58,451 nucleotides of DNA from Zarea fungicola (lineage: Eukaryota; Ascomycota; Sordariomycetes; Hypocreales; Cordycipitaceae): positions 562-59,012 of the forward strand of contig FWCC01000055.1 of the NCBI GenBank assembly GCA_900169235.1, given 5' to 3'. Positions 57,520-58,451 of this stretch are shown piece after piece. The position numbers were made by a program, and so were the translations under genes. Below the pieces are notes generated by a model. That model saw only the letters and a program-made list of their open reading frames with translations. It had not been told where the DNA came from and did not search any database. Position 1 is the stretch's first letter. Every line of letters begins with the position of its first letter.

Positions 57520-58451
57520 CTTGGAATCGAAAACGTCTTCCTTGCCTGGTATCGTGTCGTGGAGCAGGGCGATGGAAATGTATGTCACACATAACTTGAC
57601 GAGCGAGGCCCACACCTCTCATTAAAGTCATTAAAGTCCGGTGAACGCTGTCGTTGATTTCTAAGCAGACATGGTGGGCCACGGTCCAGACCACCCTGAT
57701 GGAATTGGCCTCAGGCCGCGTGTAGACCAATACAGGCAGGCTTATCCTTCGTCTCCTCTTGGAATTATCAGTTTTTTGACGACGAAATCGGCTGTCCTTA
57801 ATATCAGCAGTATATAGCCACACTTGTTCTGGATCGGCTCTGAAATGCCAAGCAGGTAGGGCACTAGGCAGGCATAAGTGGCTAGCTCCATTTGTTAGAC
57901 AAGACCAATAAATTAACTGCAAAAAAGACATTTATTCCGCCTTTTAACGTCAACCACCCCCTTATGGGACACCCCCACATTTGGGACACCATTTTACACC
58001 AAAAAGGGCCTTTTTTAACCTTAAATACTAAGATAACAGATATATTATAAATTATTATAAAAATATCTTAATTTAGTATTTTAGTATGTCTTACTAATAA
58101 CAAATTAGAGGGCTTATACCAGCACTCTAGAACTTTTTAGAATTTTTTAAAGTTACAAAAAAAGTCGTACATATAAAATACATACAAAATTCAAAAAGGT
58201 TTATAAAAATTCTATATCCTCTAATAAAATAGGTATAATAATAAAATAAATATAGTAAAATAGCTAAGATTTAAGGCTACTTTATATCTTAATCTTAAAG
58301 GGTATAAAAAATCTTATAAAAGATTATAAGAAAAAGTTAAAAAAGAGAACTATATTTTTAGCATTTTCCTTATAACCTTTTTAAAGATTTTTTATATTCT
58401 TTAAAATTAAGATTTTAAATAGTCTTATTTTTAAGCTATTTAACTATATTT
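57520..58451. other. Promoter of the TF, then extremely AT-rich repeat-like sequence
   Basis: From about 57960 the sequence carries gggacaccccc and gggacacc words. It then becomes almost pure A/T (58020-58451), with many TA dinucleotides and no coding potential. This looks like a RIP-mutated transposon or an AT-isochore edge. Confidence 0.6.

Overview
The window is nuclear DNA of a filamentous ascomycete. Almost every gene is broken by short (about 45-140 nt) GT-AG introns with CTAAC-type branch sites. The protein families are typical of Pezizomycotina: UstYa/DUF3328, HET domain, NACHT-ankyrin NLR, Zn(II)2Cys6 factor, class III ADH, Arc18 and Trm6. The mix resembles Sordariomycetes/Hypocreales, but no genus can be named from the sequence alone. 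AT-rich, RIP-like stretches and decayed transposase fragments lie between the genes. The last 500 bp are extremely AT-rich.

Region 1 (about 1.9-18.7 kb) is accessory and looks like an unrecognised peptide-biosynthesis cluster. It holds a C2H2 protein and an M3 metallopeptidase. Next comes a TOXE-type 'bANK' regulator (bZIP basic region plus four ankyrin repeats). The enzymes are two membrane-anchored prolyl-4-hydroxylase-like 2OG-Fe(II) oxygenases, an acyltransferase-3 membrane protein, and two UstYa-family oxidases with both HxxHC motifs and matching exon structure. Among them, at 12075-12344 (-), is a two-exon gene for a 73-residue secreted peptide. It has a signal peptide, a dibasic RR site and then a Pro/Tyr-rich segment (PVPVPIGYY). 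That is what a substrate of proline hydroxylases and UstYa oxidases would be expected to look like. I propose this as a dikaritin-like RiPP locus with an unusual prolyl-hydroxylase module. The assignment is inference from gene content.

Region 2 (18-36 kb) is gene-poor. It holds two small secreted proteins, one with 8 cysteines, an NmrA-like protein, and an aldehyde dehydrogenase broken by one frameshift. It also has a minimal HMG-box protein, hAT-like transposase debris, a secreted DUF3237 protein, and a laccase-like multicopper oxidase with a Met-rich loop and a GC-AG intron.

Region 3 (36.6-45.1 kb) is GC-rich and housekeeping. It holds a possible HNH-like protein, S-(hydroxymethyl)glutathione dehydrogenase, the ARP2/3 subunit ARPC3, and the tRNA m1A58 methyltransferase subunit TRM6.

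Region 4 (45.3-51.2 kb) is a head-to-head pair: a HET-domain protein with one frameshift and a NACHT-ankyrin NLR. This is an allorecognition or innate-immunity type locus.

Region 5 (52.6-57.5 kb) has a secreted dibasic-processed protein, a secreted epoxide hydrolase and a Zn(II)2Cys6 factor. The window then runs into AT-rich sequence. No tRNA, rRNA or CRISPR was found.
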